41,034 nt of DNA from an uncultured Acetatifactor sp. (lineage in GTDB: Bacteria; Bacillota; Clostridia; Lachnospirales; Lachnospiraceae), in assembly GCA_934394665.1 (NCBI GenBank), contig CAKRRS010000016.1, forward strand, positions 1-41,034, read 5' to 3'. The stretch's first letter is position 1; the number at the start of each line of letters is the position of its first letter. This document shows, in pieces, positions 16,283 through 24,857 of this stretch. The position numbers were made by a program, and so were the translations under genes. Under the pieces are notes generated by a model that saw nothing but the letters and a program-made list of their open reading frames with translations, did no database searches and was not told where the DNA came from.

Positions 16283-18271
16283 ATGAAAAAAGCAGAAGAA
16301 CAACAGCATAGATTTCGAAACGGAAAAGAACTTCTGGAGAATTGTGTCAGAGCATTAAATGAAAACCAGCGGGGAGAAGCAGGGGGCAATGTAGCGCTCT
16401 ATCCGGTGGTTGTCATCATGTTGGGAGAGAAATGTGCTAAACGGGTAAAGTACATAAAAGGTACGTTGGATGATAACTGGAATAATGCACGCTTTTTGAA
16501 ATATTTAAAAGTGGTAAAACGAGGAGACACCTGGCTTGCTTCCCAGATTGAAAGCTCTGAGGATTACGAGCAGTGCGAATGGGGACAGGAAACGACAGAA
16601 TTTCAGGAGACCATGAATAAAGCAGTGGTAGAAATGCTGGAAGCAGATGAGAAGATTTTCCTGGAACGAAATTATGTGAAGATGGAGTATGTCCTGGATG
16701 CGACAGAAGAAGACAGCAAGGAATATTACGATCTGTTCCAAAGTACCAGAAACGGGCTGTATACAGGAGAATTGAAGACACTGTATCTGATGCTGGATCA
16801 GCGCCCGGAAGACGACAATGCCTACAAATCGGACGAACTTCTGCAATACATCAAACAAAACAGAACCGACAGTACAGAAACGATTTATTTGTTAAGTAAT
16901 TTATTAAAAGGAAATATGATGCTTGGGGAGAAACGGTTATATGAGAATTACCGCCTGATCGCAGATATCATTCTGCTGGGTGGAAACAGGGGCAGTACAG
17001 CTTCTTTCAAGACAAATCTTTATAACGGAATCAAAACAGTGTCCTATGCGTTGGTAACAAAGCCTACGGATGAAATTGCGGAAGTGGCACTGCAGGTATT
17101 ATTACAGCAGATCTATGAAGAGGATAAAAAGGCTTTTTCCGGCAACCTGACAGAGAAGGTGATGCGAGAGAAGCTGGGTATAGACAACAATAACAGAATG
17201 GAAATCGGAGAAGAGGTATTTCGTGGAGAAATAGAGAATCAGTTTCCGGACAAAGACACCTTTTGCTATCTGCCGTTTCGGTCGGAGAAAGAGGGAAAAC
17301 AAGCACTCGGAGATGACGGAATCACCGAAAGAGAGTTGGATGCGATTACTTATGGAGCCTATGCTTCTTTTGTGCGAAAGTATTTTGCAGAGCCTGTGGA
17401 AAAACTGTTTGCACAGGAAGATAAGCTGGAAGCATATCGTATGCGGATCAAAACACAAATCGGAGAAAACTTCGGATATTTTGAGTTGTTGGATCTGGAC
17501 AGACAGCGAGATGTACTGCAACGAATCCTGAAGGAAGCATACATGACCTCAGGAACCGGAAAATATACTGACTTTCAAGGAATCCTGTTTCATCGTGCCG
17601 GCGTGGAAAGCAGAAAGAATTTTTATGCAAAAATGAAACAGCTTTATTGGGAAGAAATGGAGAAGCAGCTGGATGCCGTAAAACGCATGGAGGAATATTA
17701 TCAGGAGAGCATCAAGGAAGTCCAGAGGGAAATGATCGTTACAGGAGATGAATCAGAATCTGTGAAGAAAGTATATACGGATCTGGTGAAAGAATATGTA
17801 AGTTCCCATCGGCGGATCAATGAGCGCAAGACCGCTTTTCCGGAGATTTTCAGAGCAGAAAATACCAAAGAAGAATTGCTGACCGCTTTCTGGCAGGTAT
17901 ATCTGGATATGATTCATGCTAAGGAATATACGCTGGACTTCGAGCAGGAAGTAGATTTCCGTATGGACAACATGAATGAAATCGGCAGAAATCAACTGGT
18001 TACACAGGAATTGAAGAAAAAGCTGGGGGACAGTATCCGATTGAAGAATATCATTGATCTGGCAATGGTTAAGGTCGGTTGTTATTACCTGATCAGTGAA
18101 AATGCAGATTATGCTGTAAAGCTGAAACAGTCGGAGAGTAACGGCAAGGATTATACCCTGTTCGGACTCAATCGTACGGATTGTATTGAACAGATGGAGA
18201 TCTACAATATCTCCAATCCTGAATTGATACAGCTGGTAAGGAGTGAAGAGGATGCAGATACGGGACTTTGA
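16283..18271 (+). CDS. 662-aa protein of unknown function, possible tubulin-like partner
   Basis: The soluble, mostly helical and highly charged protein has no signal peptide or membrane helix. I do not recognise a family. The N-terminal layout faintly parallels the neighbouring tubulin-like protein. A hydrophobic strand (PVVVIMLGEKCAKRV, about residue 42 on) is followed by strand KYLKVVKRG. Later TIYLLSNLLKGNMMLGEKRL, then a hydrophobic helix, occupies a place comparable to the T4 loop but lacks the glycine signature. It could therefore be a non-GTP-binding relative that co-assembles, but this is speculative. It starts at ATG with AAGGA upstream and overlaps the next gene by 20 bp, suggesting coupled translation. 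Confidence 0.75.
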   Translation: MKKAEEQQHRFRNGKELLENCVRALNENQRGEAGGNVALYPVVVIMLGEKCAKRVKYIKGTLDDNWNNARFLKYLKVVKRGDTWLASQIESSEDYEQCEWGQETTEFQETMNKAVVEMLEADEKIFLERNYVKMEYVLDATEEDSKEYYDLFQSTRNGLYTGELKTLYLMLDQRPEDDNAYKSDELLQYIKQNRTDSTETIYLLSNLLKGNMMLGEKRLYENYRLIADIILLGGNRGSTASFKTNLYNGIKTVSYALVTKPTDEIAEVALQVLLQQIYEEDKKAFSGNLTEKVMREKLGIDNNNRMEIGEEVFRGEIENQFPDKDTFCYLPFRSEKEGKQALGDDGITERELDAITYGAYASFVRKYFAEPVEKLFAQEDKLEAYRMRIKTQIGENFGYFELLDLDRQRDVLQRILKEAYMTSGTGKYTDFQGILFHRAGVESRKNFYAKMKQLYWEEMEKQLDAVKRMEEYYQESIKEVQREMIVTGDESESVKKVYTDLVKEYVSSHRRINERKTAFPEIFRAENTKEELLTAFWQVYLDMIHAKEYTLDFEQEVDFRMDNMNEIGRNQLVTQELKKKLGDSIRLKNIIDLAMVKVGCYYLISENADYAVKLKQSESNGKDYTLFGLNRTDCIEQMEIYNISNPELIQLVRSEEDADTGL

Positions 18272-18935
18272 ACGGGAATACCAGATCAGAGAATTTCAGG
18301 TCAAAAGTCAAAGATTACAGACGGAATTATCCTGGAAATTTAAGACAGCCAGTCACTTTCTGGTATTCATTTATGACAGCAGATATGAATTTGAGATAGA
18401 AGAAGCTGTTGAAATGCTGGAGGAAGAGGGAATTACCGATAAGGAGATCGCAACCGGAAAACCTAAAACCAATTTATACCCCAGAGAAAACGGGAAATTT
18501 CAGCTGTACTGTGTTCGTGAGAAAGAATTTGTTCAGGACAAAAAGACTATGGTGATACCGGGGCAGAAGCTGAAAAAGGGGATCCCTTATGAAATCAGTA
18601 TTTATTGCTGCGAATACGATGCCGAGATCGAAGAACTGAGTCTGTATCTGCCGGAGAAGTCGGAAGACAACAGGCAATATATCCCGGTGATCATTCAGCC
18701 GGAGATATCTTATGAAAAGAAATTGTTTTCCAGGACAGCAACCTGTATTTTGAAACTTCCCAAACTGGAAGAGTATCGTGACGGTGCCATCATGTATCAC
18801 GTGGAAGGTGCGAAAGCCGATATTCCGTTATCTGCGGCGTGCCTTGGAAGGGAATTGTATATCCAGGTACCTGCAAAAGACAGCGTAACGGTGCGAATCC
18901 GGGAGGAATACAAGAAATACTATAAGAAAGCGTAA
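18252..18935 (+). CDS. small beta-rich protein of unknown function, GTPase-adjacent
   Basis: The 227-aa soluble protein has a charged helical start and alternating hydrophobic strands after about residue 30 (HFLVFIYDS, YEISIYCCEYD, YIPVIIQPEISY, ELYIQVPAKDSVTVRI). This fits an all-beta adaptor-type fold. An upstream in-frame GTG at 18243 exists, but AAGGAG lies only where it serves the ATG at 18252 (8-nt spacing). It overlaps the preceding gene by 20 bp and lies 16 bp before the GTPase gene, so all three are probably co-translated. An adaptor for the GTPase is suggested by position alone. Confidence 0.72.
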   Translation: MQIRDFEREYQIREFQVKSQRLQTELSWKFKTASHFLVFIYDSRYEFEIEEAVEMLEEEGITDKEIATGKPKTNLYPRENGKFQLYCVREKEFVQDKKTMVIPGQKLKKGIPYEISIYCCEYDAEIEELSLYLPEKSEDNRQYIPVIIQPEISYEKKLFSRTATCILKLPKLEEYRDGAIMYHVEGAKADIPLSAACLGRELYIQVPAKDSVTVRIREEYKKYYKKA

Positions 18936-18951
18936 GTGAGGATAAAGAGCA

Positions 18952-20307
18952 ATGGAACAGAAATTTATAAACAACCTGTGTAAGTGTCCGTATTGCTTTA
19001 AGGTGTTTTCGACAGAAGCAGTACAGTTTAAAGCCATGACGATGTATACCGAGCAGGATCTGGATGATTTCAGCGACAGTGAAAAAGAAGCCAAGAAGCT
19101 GTATATGGAAAGAGAAGATACACAGTACAGGAAGTTCTGGAACCAGTATCCCGGTTCGGATCCCAATTTTGAATATGAAAGTTTTCCGACACTTCTGGGA
19201 TTGCCTGTGGAGACAGAAGATGGCCGGCAGTATCCGGTTGCACAGGTTCGTATGCACGATCCGGAAGGATTCTTATATCAGGTGAGAGATGAAGAAGGTC
19301 GGGATACCAAAATCAGAATCTGTCCGCACTGTCATAATCCCCTGCCCTTTGAATATGGAAAATATCCTGTCAAATATGTGGCTGTGGTGGGGATCACCAG
19401 TTCCGGTAAAACGGTCTATCTGGCACAGATCATGGCGAAGATCAAAGAGATCTTGGCAAGAGCGAACCTTACGGTAATCGGGACACATACAGAAGTAGAT
19501 GATTTTGTACAGAACCACAGAATTAGAAAAGGTGCTCCATTACCTTCCGGTAATACAAAAGATTTACTGACGCTGCCATTGCCGTTAAATGTAATCAATA
19601 ACAGGACAAAGCAAAAATACACCTTGATCTTCTATGATATCGCGGGTGAGAACTGTGTCAATCCCGAGGCTATGAATAAATACGGAATGTTTATAGAAAA
19701 CGCCGACGGCATTGTGATGATCATTGATCCCAAGCAGTTCAGTGAATTATTTAACCTCACTGAGGAATCGGAGAACTATGACGATGACGATACTGCCAGC
19801 CCCGAAAAAGTAGCGGAAGCAATGTATAATGCATTCGGTGCAACCAGTGCTGTGGGAGGACAGTGTAACGTACCGCTAGCGGCTGTACTATCCAAAAGTG
19901 ATATTTTGAAAGACTATCTGGATGGTCCCATGAACATGTTCCAGGAGATCCGATATGAAGATTATGCAACCTGTGGTTTTCATTATGAAGAATTTTGCAA
20001 TATCGATACGGAAATAGAAATGTTGTTCAAGAAGACAAAATCCATGCAGGGAATTCTTCTGGACAATCAGTTGAAACAATGTTTCCCCAATCATGGTTAT
20101 TTCGCATTTTCTGCATTGAATGTGAAGGCAGAAAAGAAAACCGGACCGGATGGCCTGGAATATTCCTATATTGATGAAGACCCGGAGGCACTGCGGGTAG
20201 AGGAACCGCTTTTCTGGTTATTGTATCAGATGAAAATGATCGATAAAGCGGAAAAAAAGGGAAAGAAGCAGAACACATCAGGTTTCTTTCCGTTCTTTAG
20301 AAAATAA
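18952..20307 (+). CDS. TRAFAC-like GTPase with split N-terminal zinc ribbon
   Basis: The 451-aa cytoplasmic NTPase has Walker A/G1 GITSSGKT (residues 147-154, Lys153), a G3-like FYDIAGEN (Asp229, Gly232) and a G4-like SKSD (314-317), which would confer guanine specificity. The N terminus has a CPYC pair (Cys12, Cys15) and, more than 100 residues later, a CPHC pair (Cys124, Cys127). Together they could form one zinc ribbon with a long insert just before the G domain. This layout resembles the double-GTPase/GTPase-associated modules described by Aravind and colleagues. It is followed 12 bp later by a GAP1-like gene, matching that pairing. A distinct GTPase is also part of the predicted FtsZl-1 membrane-remodelling system. 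The role as a switch of the locus is inferred. Confidence 0.82.
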   Translation: MEQKFINNLCKCPYCFKVFSTEAVQFKAMTMYTEQDLDDFSDSEKEAKKLYMEREDTQYRKFWNQYPGSDPNFEYESFPTLLGLPVETEDGRQYPVAQVRMHDPEGFLYQVRDEEGRDTKIRICPHCHNPLPFEYGKYPVKYVAVVGITSSGKTVYLAQIMAKIKEILARANLTVIGTHTEVDDFVQNHRIRKGAPLPSGNTKDLLTLPLPLNVINNRTKQKYTLIFYDIAGENCVNPEAMNKYGMFIENADGIVMIIDPKQFSELFNLTEESENYDDDDTASPEKVAEAMYNAFGATSAVGGQCNVPLAAVLSKSDILKDYLDGPMNMFQEIRYEDYATCGFHYEEFCNIDTEIEMLFKKTKSMQGILLDNQLKQCFPNHGYFAFSALNVKAEKKTGPDGLEYSYIDEDPEALRVEEPLFWLLYQMKMIDKAEKKGKKQNTSGFFPFFRK

Positions 20308-20319
20308 GGAGGGTGCGCA

Positions 20320-22836
20320 ATGAATTTATATCAGGCAGGCTATTTTCGAAAAGGAAGACAGGGAAGCAATGCGGGATGGGGAATTGTAGCTCCTTCCAAG
20401 GGAATGTCCCAGATCGCCAAAGATGGTTTTAAGGGGATTGCAGCGAAGCTGGTAGAATTGAAAGGTTCTGCCGGAATGCCGGTAGTAAATACCGGAATAT
20501 TTCTGCATGATCGTTTTGTATATCTGATGAGTGTCAACTATGCAGCACAGGGAGAGGATGCCAGAGGTGTCACCTATGTGCATGGTTATTGCTTCAGTAT
20601 TGCAGATTATTATGAACTGTGTGCGGATCCTGCCAGAATCTGTGCAATTACAGAAGACAGTTTTCCGATGGAACATGATGAGGCAATCACTGCCTATCCT
20701 GTCGTAAATGATTTGCGCTATCAGACACTATCTTTCGCAGAATTACTGGAAAAATATCATTTAACGGATGAACAATACCGGATGTTGCTGCTGGGGGCAA
20801 TTAATGCTGTTGAGAATTACAGCAATCCCCTGTGCATCAGCTTGTCACTGCCCAGAGAACAATATAAAGAGGCATATCAGGAATTACTCTATCTGATTAT
20901 GAAGGGATTGCCATTACATCTGCGCATCAAAGTATCCGCTTTCTCTTATGCACATGCCGGAGCGGCAATCTATGTGTCCGATCATGCAGAAGGAAATAAT
21001 TACATAGATCTGGACACCAAAGAAACAGTAGTGGATACTTCCAGAATGTCACAGCTTGGCTTTACCAGAATCTATAATACGCTACCTGCAAAAGCTGAAG
21101 CACAGCGAGATGCAATGCTTCAGGCAGTGGCTGATTTTATCAATGCGGCGTTTGAAAATCCTTTAAAAGATGCAGGTTGTGCATTGGTGGAGGCAGGATT
21201 CCAGGAAAAGATAAAAAAAAATGAAGAAGGAATTTCTGCGGACAAAGCAGAGGAACTGTTAAAAAGCTTTCTTGGGTATAAGCTGACAAACGCGCAGGAG
21301 ACCTTTGACTATCTCATAGATCTGCTGATAGCAATCAATCATGCTAACAGACGCCTTACGGATCCTAAAATCAGAAAGAAATTGGAAGCGTATTATAACA
21401 AAGAACAGTATACCTCGTTAGAAAGAGAGATGGATATTCTTTTAGCTCATGAAATCATGGACACCGGTGCCGAAGGCTATAAGACGCTGAATGAACTTGA
21501 AAAAACGGGAAAACGATATCTGGTGATCTGTGAGGAAATACGACGGCAAAATGAGGGGTACTACAGAGCGTATTATCTGAACAGTTATTTGAAATATACG
21601 TTACGCAGTTTACAGAGCATCTGGAAATATCTCGAACAAAATCAGGTCACTGACATAGAAGAACAAAAGGTTTTGCTGCGGATCCTGGATCATGTTGTGG
21701 AAAAAGAAATGCAGATGCAGGAAGACTATGAAGGACTCAAAGCAACCAAAGCTTTTGTGCAAAGGATATTGTCTGACTTCCCAGCAGAACTGGATGAGGC
21801 GCTGAAAGCAATCGAAGGACATACCGATTTCCTGCTGTGGCAGAATTTCAGGATTGGAGAATTTGATCTGGAATTAGTGGATGATTACAAGGAAATGAAG
21901 GTAGTGAAGGTAGCTTCCGACGGCTGGCTGGACGAAAGCTGCAAGACTGCCGGTAATGTAATGAAGCTGATAGAATTATTTGAAGAGACAGATCAGGATG
22001 CAACAAGAGATCTGCTGGTACAGATTCTGTTTGGCAATACCGTGCTGACTACAGCGGAAGAAAAGCAGAATGTACAGGAAATTTTCCGCAGTGAACGTTT
22101 GGATGATATCCGGTATAACAAACACAGTGGAATCGATTGTCTGTTAGCCATGAATTATGACTTTGGAAAGAACCGCTTTAAAATGCTGGAGTGGGGAAAA
22201 TATGTGAAACGTAAGGCACCTCATTATCTGGAAGCAGATGCTATCAGACAAATGAAGGGATGGTCGGTGTTCCTGGCAGACGAAAACTGGTGTGAGATCA
22301 TCTTACAAGATATTCAGGACGATCTGGCAGGACTTAAGAAGAATAAATCACAGGCAGTGAACAGAGATGTAATCAAAGGTCTGAAAAATTATAGTGACTT
22401 CCTGAGTGGAAAGAAGATCAGAAGCGACGATGAATGGCAGGAACACAGTAGCTTTTGTGACGCTTTACATCGTATCACAGTCGGAGCCATGGTGATTTAT
22501 GTATTGGAATTCTTATTGAGAATGCAAGGAAAGAATTTTGATCTCTGGGGAGAATATATCTGGATGGCAGGTGCAGCGATTCTGATTTTGCTGACGGCGA
22601 TCCTGACTGTTTTCAAAATATCCAGAGAAGACGGTTTTGAGAATATGCTAGATCTCTATGGCATCAACTCGATTCCCAAGCTGCTTTTATACGTGATGAT
22701 ATCTGTAATTCTGTGGGCAGGTATTGCACTCGTGATGTTCTTAGATCGCGGAAAGCTGTATCTGCTCGGCGGAGCTTTCTATATTGTGATGGCTCTGATC
22801 AGTGCGATCATAAACTTCGTGTGTGCAAAAGAATAA
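20320..22836 (+). CDS. GAP1-like GTPase-associated protein with C-terminal transmembrane domain
   Basis: The 838-aa protein begins MNLYQAGYFRKGRQGSNAGW and continues with a glycine-rich N-terminal domain, then a LPLHLRIKVSAFSYAHA region. The order and style are those of GTPase-associated protein 1 (GAP1-N and GAP1-M type domains), recalled rather than searched. A long helical region follows to about residue 715. Four hydrophobic segments close the protein (about 725-743, 752-770, 790-808 and 813-833). It is therefore membrane-tethered, with most of its mass in the cytoplasm. The ribosome binding site AAGGAGGG is strong, and the gene lies 12 bp after the GTPase. It probably regulates or anchors the GTPase. 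The GAP1 assignment is moderate. Confidence 0.7.
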   Translation: MNLYQAGYFRKGRQGSNAGWGIVAPSKGMSQIAKDGFKGIAAKLVELKGSAGMPVVNTGIFLHDRFVYLMSVNYAAQGEDARGVTYVHGYCFSIADYYELCADPARICAITEDSFPMEHDEAITAYPVVNDLRYQTLSFAELLEKYHLTDEQYRMLLLGAINAVENYSNPLCISLSLPREQYKEAYQELLYLIMKGLPLHLRIKVSAFSYAHAGAAIYVSDHAEGNNYIDLDTKETVVDTSRMSQLGFTRIYNTLPAKAEAQRDAMLQAVADFINAAFENPLKDAGCALVEAGFQEKIKKNEEGISADKAEELLKSFLGYKLTNAQETFDYLIDLLIAINHANRRLTDPKIRKKLEAYYNKEQYTSLEREMDILLAHEIMDTGAEGYKTLNELEKTGKRYLVICEEIRRQNEGYYRAYYLNSYLKYTLRSLQSIWKYLEQNQVTDIEEQKVLLRILDHVVEKEMQMQEDYEGLKATKAFVQRILSDFPAELDEALKAIEGHTDFLLWQNFRIGEFDLELVDDYKEMKVVKVASDGWLDESCKTAGNVMKLIELFEETDQDATRDLLVQILFGNTVLTTAEEKQNVQEIFRSERLDDIRYNKHSGIDCLLAMNYDFGKNRFKMLEWGKYVKRKAPHYLEADAIRQMKGWSVFLADENWCEIILQDIQDDLAGLKKNKSQAVNRDVIKGLKNYSDFLSGKKIRSDDEWQEHSSFCDALHRITVGAMVIYVLEFLLRMQGKNFDLWGEYIWMAGAAILILLTAILTVFKISREDGFENMLDLYGINSIPKLLLYVMISVILWAGIALVMFLDRGKLYLLGGAFYIVMALISAIINFVCAKE

Positions 22837-22855
22837 AGGATGAGAGGTATGGAAA

Positions 22856-24040
22856 ATGTCAAGGGGAAGATATTCGATAAAGATGCTGCTTGCCACCATT
22901 ATTGCAGGAGCAATTTATTCCGTTATAGCTGAGATTTTTTATCAGATGGCAGAGGATACTGTGCCGGGGCTTGTATTAATACCGGTTTATTTTACCGGAT
23001 TATTTCTGGTTCTTGGCGGTACCGTATTGGCAACGGGAAAAATGATCTACAGCAGGTCAGCCGGAAGTATTAACAAAAAACAGTGGTTGATCACTTTCCT
23101 TCTGATTGTAGTGCTGTCCGTTTTCTTTGAATTCCTGTATGAGATCATTAACGACCGGAAAAAGACAGAGGAAATCACGGCTTATTTATTCGTACTCGAT
23201 GACAGTGGATCCATGGAACAGAACGATCCGGACAGAATACGTTATCAGGTGATCGATCCCCTGTTAGCGGACAAGCCGGATGATTTTCAATATGGTATTT
23301 ACAGTTTTAATAATGAGATCAAGGTGCTTCGGGAAATGGCACCGAAGAGCCAAAAGGCGGATTATGACTATCCGGAGGCCGAAGGCGGTACCAGAATCAG
23401 AGGTGCCCTTTCTGAAATAGTATCGGATTTAGATGCCGGAACACTTTTGCTGGATGAACACAGCAGGATTATTTTGCTGAGCGACGGTTATGCAACAGAT
23501 ATTTCATTTTTTAGCAAAAACCGTGTATTGAAGGCACTAAAGGGGCTGGTGAAAAAAGGAATTTCCGTCAGTACTGTAGGACTTTCCAATGCAGATGATA
23601 CTTTGATGACCATGATTGCAGACAAAACGGGTGGTGTCTATGTGAAGGCAGATGATGTTTCTGCACTGGAAGAGGCCATGAATCAGGCAGCAGTATCCCA
23701 AAACACCACCAGAAATCTGTTGGGATATCGTTCCGCATTTTTCCTGAATGGGTTATTGGGAGCGATGAGAATTGCATTTATCGCTGTATTGGGAATTGTG
23801 ATTGCAGTGGAAAAAACGATTTTATCAGAGCGCTTTCTGGATACCAGTGCAGTTATGCAAAGCTCGGCAATCGGCAGTATTCTGGCGGGCATCTGTATCG
23901 AACTGGGAATGAATATGCTGGGGGTACACCCGACGATTATGCGTATATTGACGTGTATTCTGATTGCGTTTACGTTGTTGAAAAATGATCTGCGTAACAT
24001 GTATGGGGAAGATTACGGAGTGAAATATGCCGGCAGATAA
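22856..24040 (+). CDS. membrane-embedded vWA-domain protein
   Basis: The 394-aa protein has three N-terminal membrane helices (within residues 1-100), then a vWA domain with complete MIDAS motif DDSGS (residues 115-119), GGTRIRGAL and IILLSDGY. About three further helices lie in the C-terminal third (AFFLNGLLGAMRIAFIAVLGIVIAV onward). The short hydrophilic loops and the position after an odd number of helices would place the vWA domain on one defined side, probably outside, but topology needs a predictor. It is the second vWA protein of the operon and differs from the first in being integrated between helices rather than exported by a signal peptide. It starts with GAGAGG 8 nt before the ATG. 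Confidence 0.87.
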   Translation: MSRGRYSIKMLLATIIAGAIYSVIAEIFYQMAEDTVPGLVLIPVYFTGLFLVLGGTVLATGKMIYSRSAGSINKKQWLITFLLIVVLSVFFEFLYEIINDRKKTEEITAYLFVLDDSGSMEQNDPDRIRYQVIDPLLADKPDDFQYGIYSFNNEIKVLREMAPKSQKADYDYPEAEGGTRIRGALSEIVSDLDAGTLLLDEHSRIILLSDGYATDISFFSKNRVLKALKGLVKKGISVSTVGLSNADDTLMTMIADKTGGVYVKADDVSALEEAMNQAAVSQNTTRNLLGYRSAFFLNGLLGAMRIAFIAVLGIVIAVEKTILSERFLDTSAVMQSSAIGSILAGICIELGMNMLGVHPTIMRILTCILIAFTLLKNDLRNMYGEDYGVKYAGR

Positions 24041-24074
24041 AACACGGTAAAAGTAAAAATGGGAGAAAACCAAA

Positions 24075-24839
24075 ATGAATCTAAATGGCAGTTCGGGAGA
24101 AAGATACAGCATTAATAAGAAAAGGCGTTATACGGGATCTACTTATACGGATTATCAGATCGTAGGATCCGGTGGCTATGTTGCCAGAATATTTAACAGA
24201 AGTCAGAGGAAACCCGGGGTAGAACAGGAACTTCTGGATGCTGCGCGAAGTGGGGCTTACTACGGAGAAGAGCGACCGTTAAACGTATTGTATTCTCATA
24301 ATAATTTTGTAGGATTTCTGTATGAAGGAGAAGTGGCAGCAGGCTTTGGAAGACCGGAAACTGCCGGAGATGAAAGAGAAACAGATTCCGGATATTACAA
24401 CACGGCAAGCCGCAGCGATCAGAACGTGTTTTTATACGCAGTACAGATTGCTGCAATGATCATTGCAATAGCAATCGGTTATTTTGCCGTGTATCCGATG
24501 TATTTGAGCAATGTGAACAAAAACTGGAACGAATTATCCTCTTTGGTGCAGACAATGGCAGGCTGGAATGTCAACGGAATTCCGGCGATTATTGTGGGAA
24601 TCGTCTTCCAGGTATTTGCGCTACGCAAGTTAAAGGATGGTGTAGATTCCTGCTTTATCTTAGGGGGAATCGGTTTGCTTGCAAATATAGCCGGAATCAT
24701 CGCTTTTACATTATTATTTAGCCTGATTTTATATATCGTGCAGGGTGCGATTACTTTTATTATGCGCTATCTGGTAATCATTATATTAATTGTGGTTGGA
24801 ATTTTGTGGTTGAAAAAGAAATTATTTGGAGATCGTTAA
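24075..24839 (+). CDS. membrane protein with N-lobe-only kinase-like segment
   Basis: The 254-aa protein has a soluble N-terminal part of about 115 residues and about four membrane helices after residue 120. The N-terminal part contains YTDYQIVGSGGYVARIF (about residues 24-40) and, after a helix, ERPLNVLYSHNNFVGFLYEGE (66-86). This resembles the kinase N-lobe of vWA-associated YegI/TerY-linked kinases. There, a glycine loop, a VAKIY strand and an end motif of the form WP-x-GFLMP recur. The usual strand lysine appears as Arg38, and no C-lobe (HRD, DFG) exists. It therefore cannot be a working kinase, and may be a ligand-binding or docking fragment. The resemblance is by eye and moderate; the membrane domain is certain. 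Confidence 0.75.
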   Translation: MNLNGSSGERYSINKKRRYTGSTYTDYQIVGSGGYVARIFNRSQRKPGVEQELLDAARSGAYYGEERPLNVLYSHNNFVGFLYEGEVAAGFGRPETAGDERETDSGYYNTASRSDQNVFLYAVQIAAMIIAIAIGYFAVYPMYLSNVNKNWNELSSLVQTMAGWNVNGIPAIIVGIVFQVFALRKLKDGVDSCFILGGIGLLANIAGIIAFTLLFSLILYIVQGAITFIMRYLVIIILIVVGILWLKKKLFGDR

Positions 24840-24857
24840 AGTTTCGGAGGAAGACAG

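Noticed and set aside
18243..18251. GTG start for the 230-codon frame before the GTPase
   Set aside because: The AAGGAG site would overlap or abut it; it is ideally spaced for the ATG at 18252.
11009..24839. Tellurite-resistance (Ter) system because of vWA and kinase-like parts
   Set aside because: No TerD/TerZ-type calcium-binding or TerC-type membrane proteins are encoded.
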